DNA of 38,771 nucleotides from Mycobacterium sp. (GTDB lineage Bacteria; Actinomycetota; Actinomycetes; Mycobacteriales; Mycobacteriaceae): NCBI RefSeq assembly GCF_019243155.1, contig NZ_JAFAUS010000514.1, positions 1 to 38,771 of the forward strand, read 5' to 3'. Shown piece by piece: positions 27,572 to 38,500 of this stretch (position 1 is its first letter; each line of letters starts with the position of its first letter). The notes under the pieces were generated by a model. It saw only the letters and a program-made list of their open reading frames with translations, ran no database searches and was not told where the DNA came from. The position numbers and the translations under genes were made by a program.

Positions 27572-29740
27572 ATGGCGGACAAGGCGAACGCTACCCAGAG
27601 CGGAGGAGCCGCTCCCACCGCGAATGGGCCCGGCGATGTGCGCAACATCGTCCTGGTGGGGCCGTCCGGCGGCGGCAAGACCACCCTGGTCGAGACGCTG
27701 CTCGTTGCCGCCGGTGTGCTGTCCAGACCCGGCTCGGTGACCGACGGCAGCACCATCTGCGACTACGACGACGCCGAAATTCGCCAGCAGCGGTCCGTCG
27801 GCGTCGCCGTCGCCTCCCTGGCGCATGACGGCATCAAGATCAACCTGGTGGACACGCCCGGCTACGCCGACTTCGTCGGCGAGCTGCGAGCCGGATTGCG
27901 GGCGGCGGACTGCGCGCTGTTCGTGATCGCGGCCAACGAGGGCGTCGACCAGCCCACGAAATCCTTGTGGCAGGAATGCGACCAGGTCGGCATGCCGCGC
28001 GCCGTGGTGATCACCAAGCTCGACCATGCCCGAGCGAACTACTCCGAGGCGCTGGCCGCCGCGCAGAATGCGTTCGGCGACAAGGTGTTACCGCTCTACC
28101 TGCCGACCGCCCTGCCCGCCTGCGAAGGCTTGATCGGGTTGCTGTCGCAGACCCGCTACTCCTACGCCGACGGAAAGCGGACCATGCAGTCACCGGACCC
28201 CGGCGATGCGGATCGCATCGAGGAGGCTCGCGGCACCCTGATCGAAGGGATCATCGAGGAATCCGAGGACGAGTCGCTGATGGAGCGCTATCTCGGCGGC
28301 GAGGCCATCGACGAGTCGGGACTCATCGAGGATTTGGAAAGAGCCGTCGCCCGCGGTTCGTTCTTCCCGGTGATCCCGGTGTGCAGCAGCACCGGCGTCG
28401 GCACCATGGAATTGCTGGAGGTCGCCGCGCGCGGGTTCCCGTCGCCGGTGGAACACCCGATGCCAGAAGTGTTTACGCCGCAGGGCGCCCGGCACGCCGA
28501 GCTCGCATGTGACGTCGAGGCGCCGCTATTGGCCGAGGTGGTGAAGACTACGTCGGACCCCTACGTCGGCAGGGTCAGCCTGGTCCGGGTGTTCTCCGGG
28601 ACCATCAGGCCCGACACGACGGTTCATGTGTCGGGCCATTTTGCGTCCTTCTTCGGCGGGGAGGACGGCGCGCAGGCCAACGGTCACAGCCACGCCGACC
28701 ACGACGAAGACGAACGCATCGGGGTGCTGTCCTTTCCGCTGGGCAAACAGCAGCGCCCCGCCCCCGAGGTGGTCGCCGGTGACATCTGCGCGATCGGCAA
28801 GCTGAGCCGCGCCGAAACCGGTGACACGCTGTCGGACAAGGCCGAGCCGCTGGTGCTGCGGCCCTGGACGATGCCCGAGCCCCTGCTGCCGGTCGCCATC
28901 GCGGCCCACGCCAAGACCGACGAGGACAAGCTGTCGGTCGGGCTGGGCCGGTTGGCCGCCGAGGACCCGACGCTGCGGATCGAGCAGAACTCTGAGACCC
29001 ACCAGATCGTGCTGTGGTGCATGGGCGAGGCCCACGCCGGCGTCGTGCTCGACGCGCTGGCCAATCGCTATGGCGTCACCGTTGACACCGTCGAGTTGCG
29101 CGTCCCGCTGCGAGAAACGTTCGGCGGCAAGGCAAAAGGCCACGGCCGGCACGTCAAGCAGTCCGGCGGCCACGGCCAGTACGCGGTGTGCGACATCGAG
29201 GTGGAGCCGCTGCCGGAGGGCTCGGGATTCGAATTCCTCGACAAAGTGGTCGGCGGGGCGGTGCCGCGCCAGTTCATCCCGAGCGTGGAGAAGGGCGTGC
29301 GCGCGCAGATGGATAAGGGCGTGCAGGCCGGCTACCCGATGGTCGACATCCGCGTCACCCTGCTCGACGGAAAGGCGCACAGCGTCGACTCGTCGGACTT
29401 CGCGTTCCAGATGGCGGGCTCGCTGGCGCTGCGCGAGGCGGCCGCGGCGACCCGGGTGACCCTGCTGGAGCCCATCGACGAGATCACGGTGTTGGTGCCC
29501 GACGACTTCGTCGGCGCGGTGATGGGCGACCTGTCGAGTCGTCGAGGCAGGGTGCTGGGCACCGACACCGCCGGCAACGAGCGCACGGTGGTCAAGGCCG
29601 AGGTGCCTCAGGTCGAGTTGACCCGCTATGCGATCGACCTGCGCTCGCTGGCGCACGGGGCAGCGTCGTTCACCCGTTCCTTTGCCCGCTACGAGCCGAT
29701 GCCGGAATCCGCGGCGGCCCGGATGAAGGCAGGCGTCTGA
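27572..29740 (+). CDS. fusA2: Elongation factor G-like protein (EF-G2/FusA2)
   Basis: GPSGGGKTTLVE, DTPGYADF, TKLD and EF-G domain III-V motifs (HGRHVKQSGGHGQYAVCDIEVEPL). ATG at 27572 with GGAGGAAAG RBS. Confidence 0.92.
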   Translation: MADKANATQSGGAAPTANGPGDVRNIVLVGPSGGGKTTLVETLLVAAGVLSRPGSVTDGSTICDYDDAEIRQQRSVGVAVASLAHDGIKINLVDTPGYADFVGELRAGLRAADCALFVIAANEGVDQPTKSLWQECDQVGMPRAVVITKLDHARANYSEALAAAQNAFGDKVLPLYLPTALPACEGLIGLLSQTRYSYADGKRTMQSPDPGDADRIEEARGTLIEGIIEESEDESLMERYLGGEAIDESGLIEDLERAVARGSFFPVIPVCSSTGVGTMELLEVAARGFPSPVEHPMPEVFTPQGARHAELACDVEAPLLAEVVKTTSDPYVGRVSLVRVFSGTIRPDTTVHVSGHFASFFGGEDGAQANGHSHADHDEDERIGVLSFPLGKQQRPAPEVVAGDICAIGKLSRAETGDTLSDKAEPLVLRPWTMPEPLLPVAIAAHAKTDEDKLSVGLGRLAAEDPTLRIEQNSETHQIVLWCMGEAHAGVVLDALANRYGVTVDTVELRVPLRETFGGKAKGHGRHVKQSGGHGQYAVCDIEVEPLPEGSGFEFLDKVVGGAVPRQFIPSVEKGVRAQMDKGVQAGYPMVDIRVTLLDGKAHSVDSSDFAFQMAGSLALREAAAATRVTLLEPIDEITVLVPDDFVGAVMGDLSSRRGRVLGTDTAGNERTVVKAEVPQVELTRYAIDLRSLAHGAASFTRSFARYEPMPESAAARMKAGV

Positions 29741-29752
29741 GCCGGTTTTTTC

Positions 29753-31342
29753 CTAGGCCGACGCAGCGAACTGCTCGGCGACCGCGCGTCGGTCCAGCGA
29801 TCCCTTCGCGGTATGCGGCAGCTCGTCCGCCAACTGGAAGCTGGCCGGAACCTCGAACGGGGCCAGCCGCTCGCGGCAGAACGCAGTCAGCTCGTCCGCC
29901 GTCGGTGTGGCGGACACGCGGGCCACCACCGCCGCCGCCACCGTCTCGCCGTACAGCTTGTCCGGCACGCCGAAGACAGCGACCTCCAGCACGTCGGGAT
30001 GGCTGGCGAGCACACCCTCGACGCGCTCGGGTGAGATCTTCTCCCCGCCGCGATTGATGAGTTCCTTGATCCGGCCGCGAATGACGAGATCGCCGGCCGG
30101 TGACAGCGTGCCCAGGTCACCGGTGCGCAGCCACCCGTCGGTGAAGTTGGCGGCGGTGATCGACGGGTCGCCGAGGTAACCCCGCACGACGGTCGGACCG
30201 TGCAGCCAGACCTCCCCGACGGTGTCCGCCGGCAGGGCCTGGCCGTCGGCCCCGACGATCCGGATTTCCGGCCCGGTCGACCTGCCGACGAGACCCGGTG
30301 TGGCAGCGGGGTTTTCGACGTGGCCGCTACCCGCGGCTGCCGTGGTGGCGACCTGGTGGGTGGCTTCAGTCATTCCGAAGGCACACACCACCGGCGCCGA
30401 GAACGTGTCTTGCAGCGCCTGTGCCGATTCGGCGGTGAGCGGCGCGCTGCAGCTGCGGATGAAACGCAAAGCGGCGTGGGCACTTCCGGATTGATCGGCC
30501 GTGGCCCGCTCCAGCAGGATCTGGTGAATCGTCGGCACGGCCGTGTACCAGGTGGCCCGGACGGAATCGATGTCGTCCCAGAACGTGTGTGCGGAGAACT
30601 TTCCGCGCGCCGGCAGCAGCACCGCGCCCCCGGACACCAGGGTCGCCAGCAGCGCGGCGAGCAACCCGTGCCCGTGGTAGAGCGGCATCACCGCCACCGT
30701 CGCATCTTGTGGTCCGAGCTCGTATCCGGCGATGATGGCCCGCACCGAGTCGGCAATGTTGTCGCGCGTCCACGGGACCATCTTCGGCACGCCAGTCGTT
30801 CCGCCGGTGAACATGATCATCGCGTCGTCGTCGCGCAGCCCCTCCGGCGTCGAAAAGTCTTGCCGCGGCGCGCCGGCGGCGGACAGGCGGACGGCCACGG
30901 CGCCGTTCTCGCGGCCGACCGTCACCGCGATCGGCCACCACGGCAGGTCGGGCTCCTCCTTGTCGCCCGTGCCCTCCCCGTCGATGAGCACCGCCCGCGC
31001 GCCCACCGCCTCGCTGCGCGCGCGCTGTTCGGAGACGGGCAGCGCCGGGTCGAGCGGGACCGCGATCAAGTCGGCTCGCGACAACGCCAGTAGCCCGACA
31101 ACGAACTCCGCGTTGCTGCCCGAGCGCAGCGCCACCCGGTCACCCGGCAGTAGGCCACCGCGTTTCAGTTGCCCGGCGAGGTCGTCGACCAACCGGACCA
31201 CGTCGCGGTAGCTGAGCGGAATGCGATCGGGGGTGACGACCAACGCAGGCGCCTCCGGCGACCTGTGCGCGGCCGCCTCGACCAGATCCGCTATGCGCGA
31301 GCCGGTCGAAACCTCGCTGCTGATGACCGTGTCAGACTTCAT
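29753..31342 (-). CDS. fadD7: AMP-dependent acyl-CoA synthetase FadD7-like (possible oxalyl-CoA synthetase)
   Basis: MFTGGTTGVPKMV, LRTGDLGTLSPAGDLVIRGRIKELINRGGEKISPERVE, HTAKGSLDRR. Divergent from oxcA. Confidence 0.88.
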   Translation of the reverse strand: MKSDTVISSEVSTGSRIADLVEAAAHRSPEAPALVVTPDRIPLSYRDVVRLVDDLAGQLKRGGLLPGDRVALRSGSNAEFVVGLLALSRADLIAVPLDPALPVSEQRARSEAVGARAVLIDGEGTGDKEEPDLPWWPIAVTVGRENGAVAVRLSAAGAPRQDFSTPEGLRDDDAMIMFTGGTTGVPKMVPWTRDNIADSVRAIIAGYELGPQDATVAVMPLYHGHGLLAALLATLVSGGAVLLPARGKFSAHTFWDDIDSVRATWYTAVPTIHQILLERATADQSGSAHAALRFIRSCSAPLTAESAQALQDTFSAPVVCAFGMTEATHQVATTAAAGSGHVENPAATPGLVGRSTGPEIRIVGADGQALPADTVGEVWLHGPTVVRGYLGDPSITAANFTDGWLRTGDLGTLSPAGDLVIRGRIKELINRGGEKISPERVEGVLASHPDVLEVAVFGVPDKLYGETVAAAVVARVSATPTADELTAFCRERLAPFEVPASFQLADELPHTAKGSLDRRAVAEQFAASA

Positions 31343-31581
31343 CGCCGCACTCCTTCCCCTCTTCGGTTATTCGCACCATGCCCGGCCGCGCCACCCTCCG
31401 TCCAATACTGAATGACTGACGTTTGATAACTGCGGACTATGAAAGCCTCAATTGGCACCGTTGAGCTGCGGCGATAGACAGCGTGAATCATGGTATAGCG
31501 GCTCAGTCTTGGACACCTGCCCGTCGCTGGCCGCACAGTGATGGCGGAAGCGTTACCACCCGAACACGAGGAGTCGCCATC

Positions 31582-33300
31582 ATGACCACACCTCCGACGA
31601 ATTTGACGGACGGCTTCCACCTCGTGGTGGACGCGCTCAAGGCCAACGACGTCGACACCATCTACGGGATCGTCGGCATCCCGATCACCGACCTCGCCCG
31701 CGTGGCGCAGGCCTCCAAGATTCGCTACATCGGCTTTCGGCAGGAGACATCGGCCGGCAACGCGGCGGCGGCGGCCGGGTTCCTCACCGGTCGGCCGGGT
31801 GTGTGCCTGACTACGTCCGGACCCGGTTTCCTCAACGGCCTGCCCGCGCTGGCCAACGCCACCGCGAACTGCTTCCCGATGATCCAGATCTCGGGTTCCA
31901 GCAATCGGGCCCTGGTGGATCTGCAACGCGGGGACTACCAGGACCTCGACCAGCTCAACGCCGCAAGGCCGTTCGCGAAGGCGGCCTACCGGATCAACCG
32001 GATCGAGGACATCGGCCGCGGCATCGCGCGCGCCATTCGCACCGCGGTCTCCGGGCGCCCAGGCGGGGTGTATCTCGACATCCCCGGCGACGTCCTGGGC
32101 CAGGCGATGGACGCCTCGGCCGCCGCCGACACGGTCTGGCGAGTCGTCGACCCCGTTCCCCGGCAGCTGCCGGCACCGGACGCGGTCGATCGGGCGCTCG
32201 ACGTGCTGTCCCACGCGCGGCGACCGTTGATCGTGCTCGGCAAGGGCGCGGCATATGCCCAGGCGGACGACGTGATTCGGGAGTTCGTCGAGGCGACCGG
32301 AATTCCCTTCCTGCCGATGTCGATGGCGAAGGGGCTGCTGCCGGACTCGCACCCGCAGTCGGCCGCGGCGGCGCGCTCGCTGGCGATCGCACGCGCCGAC
32401 GCCGTCCTGCTGGTCGGCGCGAGACTCAATTGGCTACTCGGACACGGGGAATCGCCACAATGGTCCGCCGACGCGAAATTCGTGCAGGTCGACATCGCGC
32501 CGTCGGAGTTCGACAGCAACCAACAGATCGCGGCGCCGCTGGTCGGTGACATCGGTTCGGTGCTGTCCGCCCTGCGCGACGGCGTTAGCCGCCATCCGAT
32601 CTCGGCACCGGCGGAATGGACCGACGAACTCGCCGAGCGCAAAGCCCGCAACGACGCCAAGATGCGCGAACGGCTGGCCGAAGATCCGCACCCCATGCGG
32701 TTTTACAACGCCCTCGGTGCGATTCGCTCTGTGCTGCAGGAAAACCCGGACGTGTACGTGGTCAACGAGGGGGCCAATGCCCTCGACCTGGCCCGCAATG
32801 TCATCGACATGGAGTTGCCGCGGCACCGCCTGGACACCGGAACCTGGGGGGTGATGGGCATCGGCATGGGCTACGCGATCGCCGCGGCCGTCGAAACCGG
32901 TAAGCACGTGGTCGCGATCGAGGGTGACAGCGCGTTCGGCTTCAGCGGAATGGAGATCGAAACCATCTGCCGCTACCGGCTTCCGGTCACCGTCGTCATC
33001 CTCAACAACGGCGGTGTCTACCGCGGTGACGAGGCATCGAAAGGCACCGACCCAGCGCCGACCATGTTGAACGCGCGTGCCCACCACGAGTTGATCGCGG
33101 AGGCGTTCGGCGGCAAGGGATATCACGTCACCACACCGGCCGAGTTGCGCTCGGCGCTGGCCGAAGCGGTCGGCGCTCGGGGGCCCTCGATCATCGATTG
33201 CGAGCTGGACCCGGCGGCCGGGGTCGAAAGCGGGCATCTGGCCAACCTGAACCCGAGCAGCGCTGCCGCGCAGCAGGTTACGGTCACCGTCGGCGCTTGA
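31582..33300 (+). CDS. oxcA: Oxalyl-CoA decarboxylase
   Basis: DTIYGIVGIPITDLARVAQASKIRYIGFRQETSAGNAAAAAGFLTGRPGVCLTTSGPGFLNGL and GDSAFGFSGMEIETICRYRLPVTVVILNNGGVYRGDE. ATG at 31582. Confidence 0.92.
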   Translation: MTTPPTNLTDGFHLVVDALKANDVDTIYGIVGIPITDLARVAQASKIRYIGFRQETSAGNAAAAAGFLTGRPGVCLTTSGPGFLNGLPALANATANCFPMIQISGSSNRALVDLQRGDYQDLDQLNAARPFAKAAYRINRIEDIGRGIARAIRTAVSGRPGGVYLDIPGDVLGQAMDASAAADTVWRVVDPVPRQLPAPDAVDRALDVLSHARRPLIVLGKGAAYAQADDVIREFVEATGIPFLPMSMAKGLLPDSHPQSAAAARSLAIARADAVLLVGARLNWLLGHGESPQWSADAKFVQVDIAPSEFDSNQQIAAPLVGDIGSVLSALRDGVSRHPISAPAEWTDELAERKARNDAKMRERLAEDPHPMRFYNALGAIRSVLQENPDVYVVNEGANALDLARNVIDMELPRHRLDTGTWGVMGIGMGYAIAAAVETGKHVVAIEGDSAFGFSGMEIETICRYRLPVTVVILNNGGVYRGDEASKGTDPAPTMLNARAHHELIAEAFGGKGYHVTTPAELRSALAEAVGARGPSIIDCELDPAAGVESGHLANLNPSSAAAQQVTVTVGA

Positions 33301-34216
33301 TCCCCAACAACTGCGCGTCAAAGAACTGATCGAGCGCCAGCTGACCGGCGGACTCCACGAGCGCGCGTGCGATCGGGGAACCAGGTCCTGCCGAGTTCGT
33401 AGCGAGAACGATGTCGGCCTTGAGCACCGGATCTACCATTTCCACGGCGCGGATCTCCGGGCCGAGCGGCGACGTCCACAACCAGGTATGCGGCACGATG
33501 CAGGCCCAGTTCCCGGCTGCGGCCTGTGCGAATAGCGAAGCGACGGAGTCGGTTTCGACCTGTGGGCTGATGGTGATCGAGTGGTCGGCGAACGCCTTGT
33601 CAATGATCTGGCGGTCCCGCATGTCACCGGTGAGCAACGCCAGCGGCAGCTGCGCAGCCTCCGGCCATGACATGGTCGACGCTCCCGCTCCCAACATGTC
33701 CGCCGGCGCGATCAGCACGTAGCGCTCCTCGTACAGCGGCACGAAGTTCACGTCGTTGGCCTCGGCCGGCGCCGCGTGCACGATGGCGGCGTCCAGCTCG
33801 AATTCGCGGATGCGCCGATACAACTCGGTGGCCGCGAGACGGGAGAGGATGTGCACCTTCACCAATGGGTGCGCAGAGCAGAACGCCGAGAGCACCAGAG
33901 ACGCCGTCGTCGACGCGGTTGGCACCGTACCGAGCCGAAGCGTTCCGGTGATACCTGATCGCACGGCGTCCACCTCGGCCTTGAAGGCGTCGTGCTCGGC
34001 GAGAATCCGCCTGGCCCACACCACCAACCGCTCGCCCTCGGGCGTGAGGCCTTCAAAGCTGTGCCCGCGGTTGATCAGCGTGACGTTCAGCTCTCGCTCC
34101 AGCTTGGCGATCGCCGCGGACAGCGCGGGTTGCGAGACGTAGCACTTCTCGGCCGCCCGGGCGAAGTGCCGCTCGGAAGCGACGGCAACGAAATACTCCA
34201 ACTGACGGAAGAGCAC
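33284..34216 (-). CDS. oxyS: LysR family transcriptional regulator OxyS-like
   Basis: FRQLEYFVAVASERHFARAAEKCYVSQPALSAAIAKLERELNVTLINR HTH. GTG start at 34216. Convergent with oxcA (17-nt overlap). Confidence 0.88.
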   Translation of the reverse strand: MLFRQLEYFVAVASERHFARAAEKCYVSQPALSAAIAKLERELNVTLINRGHSFEGLTPEGERLVVWARRILAEHDAFKAEVDAVRSGITGTLRLGTVPTASTTASLVLSAFCSAHPLVKVHILSRLAATELYRRIREFELDAAIVHAAPAEANDVNFVPLYEERYVLIAPADMLGAGASTMSWPEAAQLPLALLTGDMRDRQIIDKAFADHSITISPQVETDSVASLFAQAAAGNWACIVPHTWLWTSPLGPEIRAVEMVDPVLKADIVLATNSAGPGSPIARALVESAGQLALDQFFDAQLLGIKRRR

Positions 34217-34605
34217 CCGTACTCCTGGTGTGTTCGGGCTCGGCTTTCTCCGCACCGATGTCGCCGAGGCTAACGCGTCGCCGGCACGCCAGCCAGTCCT
34301 TTGGCGCGCCGGCGGCGACGGCGTATCCACGCGACTACCGGCGTTACCACCAAAGCATCTGTGCGATGAGGCAATTCGCGGTCCTGGAGTTCACCGTCGT
34401 GTGCTATGCGGCCGGTGGCATCGATCCCCGTGCACCCCGCAACATCGGTAGGGCGAATTTGCCCGTGACACGGTCGAACTCAACCGGTTACCAGATCGTT
34501 ATCGTGACGGCGATTAAAACCGTCGATGTTTGCTGAAATCAGTAATAGTCGGGCAGCAAGTAGAATAGTTTCGTGTTGATCGCACCATCTCGGAGGGTGG
34601 ACGCT

Positions 34606-35361
34606 ATGCGTCGAGGTGTTCGTTATCTATTTGTTATGGTCGCGATCACGCTAACGGCCCTGGTCGGGCCGGTCGGCCCCAGCCAAGCCGCGATCCCGCA
34701 ACCACAGCCCGTACCCACCGTTGCCTCAGTTTTGCCCAGTGCCGGCGCGGTGGTGGGCGTGGCACAGCCGGTCGTGGTGACCTTCACCGCGCCGGTCGCT
34801 GATCGCGTCGCCGCCGAGCGGTCGATCCGCGTGACGTCCCCCATTAACACGCCGGGGCATTTCCAGTGGGTCGACAACAACGTCGTGCAATGGGTGCCGA
34901 ACCAGTACTGGCCCGCCCACACCCACGTTTCCGTCGGCGTGCAGGCCCTGACGTCCGGGTTCGACACCGGTGACGCGTTGCTCGGCGTCGCCAGCCTCTC
35001 CGGACATACCTTCACCGTCAGCCGCAACGGGGAGGTGCTGCGCACGATGCCGGCGTCGATGGGCAAACCGAGTCGACCCACCCCGATGGGCAGCTTCACC
35101 GCCCTGGAAAAGCAGCGCACCGTGGTCATGGACTCGCGGACCATCGGCATCCCGCTCAGCTCGCCCGAGGGATACAAGATCACCGCCCAATACGCGGTTC
35201 GCGTCACGTGGAGCGGCGTCTACGTGCACTCGGCACCCTGGTCGGTTGACGACCAAGGCCACACCAACGTCAGCCACGGCTGCATCAACCTCAGCCCCGA
35301 CAATGCCGCCTGGTACTTCAACCAGGTGAATGTGGGCGACCCCATCCAGGTCGTTTCCTGA
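34606..35361 (+). CDS. ldtA: L,D-transpeptidase (LdtA-like)
   Basis: Signal peptide MRRGVRYLFVMVAITLTALVGPVGPSQA, YkuD catalytic region YVHSAPWSVDDQGHTNVSHGCINLSPDNAAWYF. ATG 34606 preceded by GGAGGG. Confidence 0.93.
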   Translation: MRRGVRYLFVMVAITLTALVGPVGPSQAAIPQPQPVPTVASVLPSAGAVVGVAQPVVVTFTAPVADRVAAERSIRVTSPINTPGHFQWVDNNVVQWVPNQYWPAHTHVSVGVQALTSGFDTGDALLGVASLSGHTFTVSRNGEVLRTMPASMGKPSRPTPMGSFTALEKQRTVVMDSRTIGIPLSSPEGYKITAQYAVRVTWSGVYVHSAPWSVDDQGHTNVSHGCINLSPDNAAWYFNQVNVGDPIQVVS

Positions 35362-35516
35362 CACTCGCCGCGCCGCGGCAAACATGCACACCCTTTCAGG
35401 CGGGTTCACCACGCGCGGATGGGCCGGGGTGTGAGAACCGTCACATCGGTTGAACGGAAGACTGGCGCGCGACGGTGAGTTCCCGGTAGACGAGCGATCA
35501 GAACGGAAGGCCGGCG

Positions 35517-38500
35517 ATGACGGGCGATGCGACGAACCAGAAGACGATCCTTGACAGTCCCGCGCGGCGGCAAGTGGCTGAACGCATAGGCCGGTTGCGG
35601 GACACCGACGAGCAGTTCGGCAACGCGACGCCCGATATCTCGCTCCAGCAGGCGGCCCGTGAGCCCAGTCTGCGGCTGCCCCAAATTCTCGAGACGTTCG
35701 TGGAGGGGTACGCGGACCGCCCCGCGCTCGGCTGGCGAGCGCGTGAGCTGACGACCGACCCGGCCACCGGCCGCACCGTCGCAAAGCTGCTGCCGCGGTT
35801 CGACACGATCACCTACCGCGAGCTGTGGACCAATGTCCGCGCCGTGGCCACCGCGCTGCGTCACGACGCGGCGAACCCGGTTGCACCCGGAGACTTCGTC
35901 GCCACCTTGGGTTTTGCGAGTCCCGAGTATCTGACCATGGATCTGGTGGCCGGTTACCTCGGCCTGGTCGCGGTGCCGCTGCAGCACAATGCCGCGCCAT
36001 CCCGGCTGCAGCCGATCATCGCTGAGGTCGAACCACGGGTAATCGCCACGGGCGCAGGCTATCTCAACCTCGCCGTCGAGGCTGCGCTGGGCACCGCGTC
36101 GGTGCGGCGTCTCGTCGTCTTCGACTACCGGGCCGAAGTCGACGACCAACGTGAGGCCTTGGCGCAAGCGCGGGCGAAGCTCACCGAAGCCGGCATGGAC
36201 GTGACCATCGAGACGTTCGACGAGCTGGTCGAGCGCGGCCGCGCCCTGCCTCCCGAACCGGCGTACCTCGGCGACACCGACCAGCGTCTGGCGATGATCA
36301 TGTACACCTCGGGCAGCACGGGACTGCCCAAGGGTGCGATGTACACCGAGCGGATGATCTCGGAAGTGTGGACCGTCGAACTGCAACCGGACTTCACTGA
36401 CATTCCGGTCTTCAACGTCAACTTCATGCCGCTGAACCACCTCGGTGGGAGGATCCCGCTCTCGTCGTCCTTCCAGGCGGGGGGCACCAGTTACTTCGTG
36501 CCCGAGAGCGATCTGTCCACGCTCTTCGAGGATTGGAATCTGGTGCGGCCAACCCAGATGGGCATGGTGCCCCGGATCGCCGAGATGCTCTACCAGCGTT
36601 ACCAAAGCGCGGTCGACAGAATCGTTTTCGAGGGCGCGGATGCGGAGTCGGCCGACGAGGAGGCCAAGACCGAGCTGCGCGAGCAGGTTCTCGGCGGGCG
36701 GATCATCACCAGCTTTTCCAGTACCGCTCCGTTGGCGGCGGAGATGAAGAAGTTCATCGAGGCCTGCCTGGATGTGCACGTGTTCGACGGTTATGGCCTG
36801 ACCGAACTGCTGATGGTCACCAAAGACGGCGTGATCTCCCGGCCCCCGGTCATCGACTACAAATTGGTAGACGTTCCCGAGCTGGGATATTTCCTGACCG
36901 ACAAGCCGTATCCGCGCGGCGAGCTTCTTGTGAAGTCGGCGACGGCATTTAGCGGTTACTACAACCGGCCCGATGTGACCGCCAACGCGTTCGATCCCGA
37001 CGGCTACTACCGGACCGGTGATGTGATGGCCGAACTCGGCCCGGATCACCTTGCGTATGTCGACCGGCGGAACAACGTATTGAAGCTGGCGCAGGGCGAG
37101 TTCGTCGCCGTCGCTCGGCTGGAGGCCGTGTTCTCCAGCGCGGCTCTGGTCCGGCAGATCTTTCTCTACGGCAACAGCGAACGGCCGTACCTGTTGGCCG
37201 TCGTCGTCCCGACCGACGAGGCGCAGGAGAAGTTCGCGAACGATCCGGACGGCCTCAAGGGGGCACTGAGCGAATCGCTGCGGCAGACCGCGAGGCGAGC
37301 CGAGCTGCAGTCCTACGAGATTCCCGCGGACTTCCTGGTCGAAACCGTTCCGTTCAGCGAAGACAACGGCCTGCTGTCGGGAGTGGGTAAGCTGTTGCGG
37401 CCCAAGCTCAAAGAGCATTACGGCGAACGGCTCGAAGCGCTCTACGCCGACCTGGCCGCCACCCGCACGGCCGAGCTGCGCACCTTGCGCGAGGGGGCGG
37501 CCGACCGGCCGGTGATCGACACGCTGACGCGCGCCGCGGAATCCTTGCTCGGTTTGGCCGGCGGCCCGCCGCGACCCGACGCCCAGTTCCTGGAACTCGG
37601 CGGCGACTCCCTGTCCGCACTGACCTTCTCGAACCTGCTGCAGGACCTCTTCGACGTGGAGGTCCCGGTGGCGCAGATCATCAGTCCGACGTCCGATCTG
37701 CAGCAGATCGCCGAATATGTTGAGGCCGAACGTCAATCGGGCTCCAAGCGGCCGACCTTCGCCACGGTGCACGGACGCGGCGCCACCCAGGTACGTGCCG
37801 CCGACCTGACCCTGGACAAGTTCATCGACGCCAAGACCTTGTCCGAAGCACCGGGCTTGCCACGCGTCACGGGTACGCCGCAGACGGTCCTGTTGACCGG
37901 TGCCAACGGTTATCTGGGCCGGTTCCTGACGCTGAATTGGCTTGAGCGGCTGGCCGATACGGGCGGGAAGCTGATCACGATCGTGCGCGGCGCTGATCCC
38001 GCCGCCGCCGCCCGGCGGCTTGAGAGCGTCTTCGACAGCGGGGATCCGCAACTGCTCGAGCGGTTCCGCGGGCTGGCCGCCGCGCATCTCGAGGTCATCG
38101 TCGGCGACATCGGCGAGCCGAATCTCGGCCTGGACCAGGCTACTTGGGATTCGCTGGCGCAGCGCGTGGACCTCATCGTTCACCCGGCCGCCTTCGTCAA
38201 CCACGTCCTGCCGTACGACCAGCTCTTCGGCCCCAACGCGGTCGGCACCGCCGAGTTGATCCGGCTGGCGATCACCGCGCGGATCAAGCCGATCACCTAC
38301 CTGTCGACCGTGTCGGTGGCCATGTCGGTCGACCCCGCCAGGTTCACCGAGGACGGTGACATCCGCACGATCAGCCCGGTGCGTCCCATCGACGACAGCT
38401 ACGCCAACGGGTACGGCAACAGCAAGTGGGCCGGCGAGGTGCTGCTGCGTGAGGCGCACGACCTGTGCGGCCTGCCCGTCGCGGTGTTCCGATCCGACCT

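Noticed and set aside
28526-29656. 376-aa minus-strand ORF
   Set aside because: Antisense to fusA2, no recognisable domain.
29741-29757. T6 tract after fusA2 (gccggttttttcc) as an intrinsic terminator
   Set aside because: No convincing stem precedes the T run in the 12-bp gap before fadD7.
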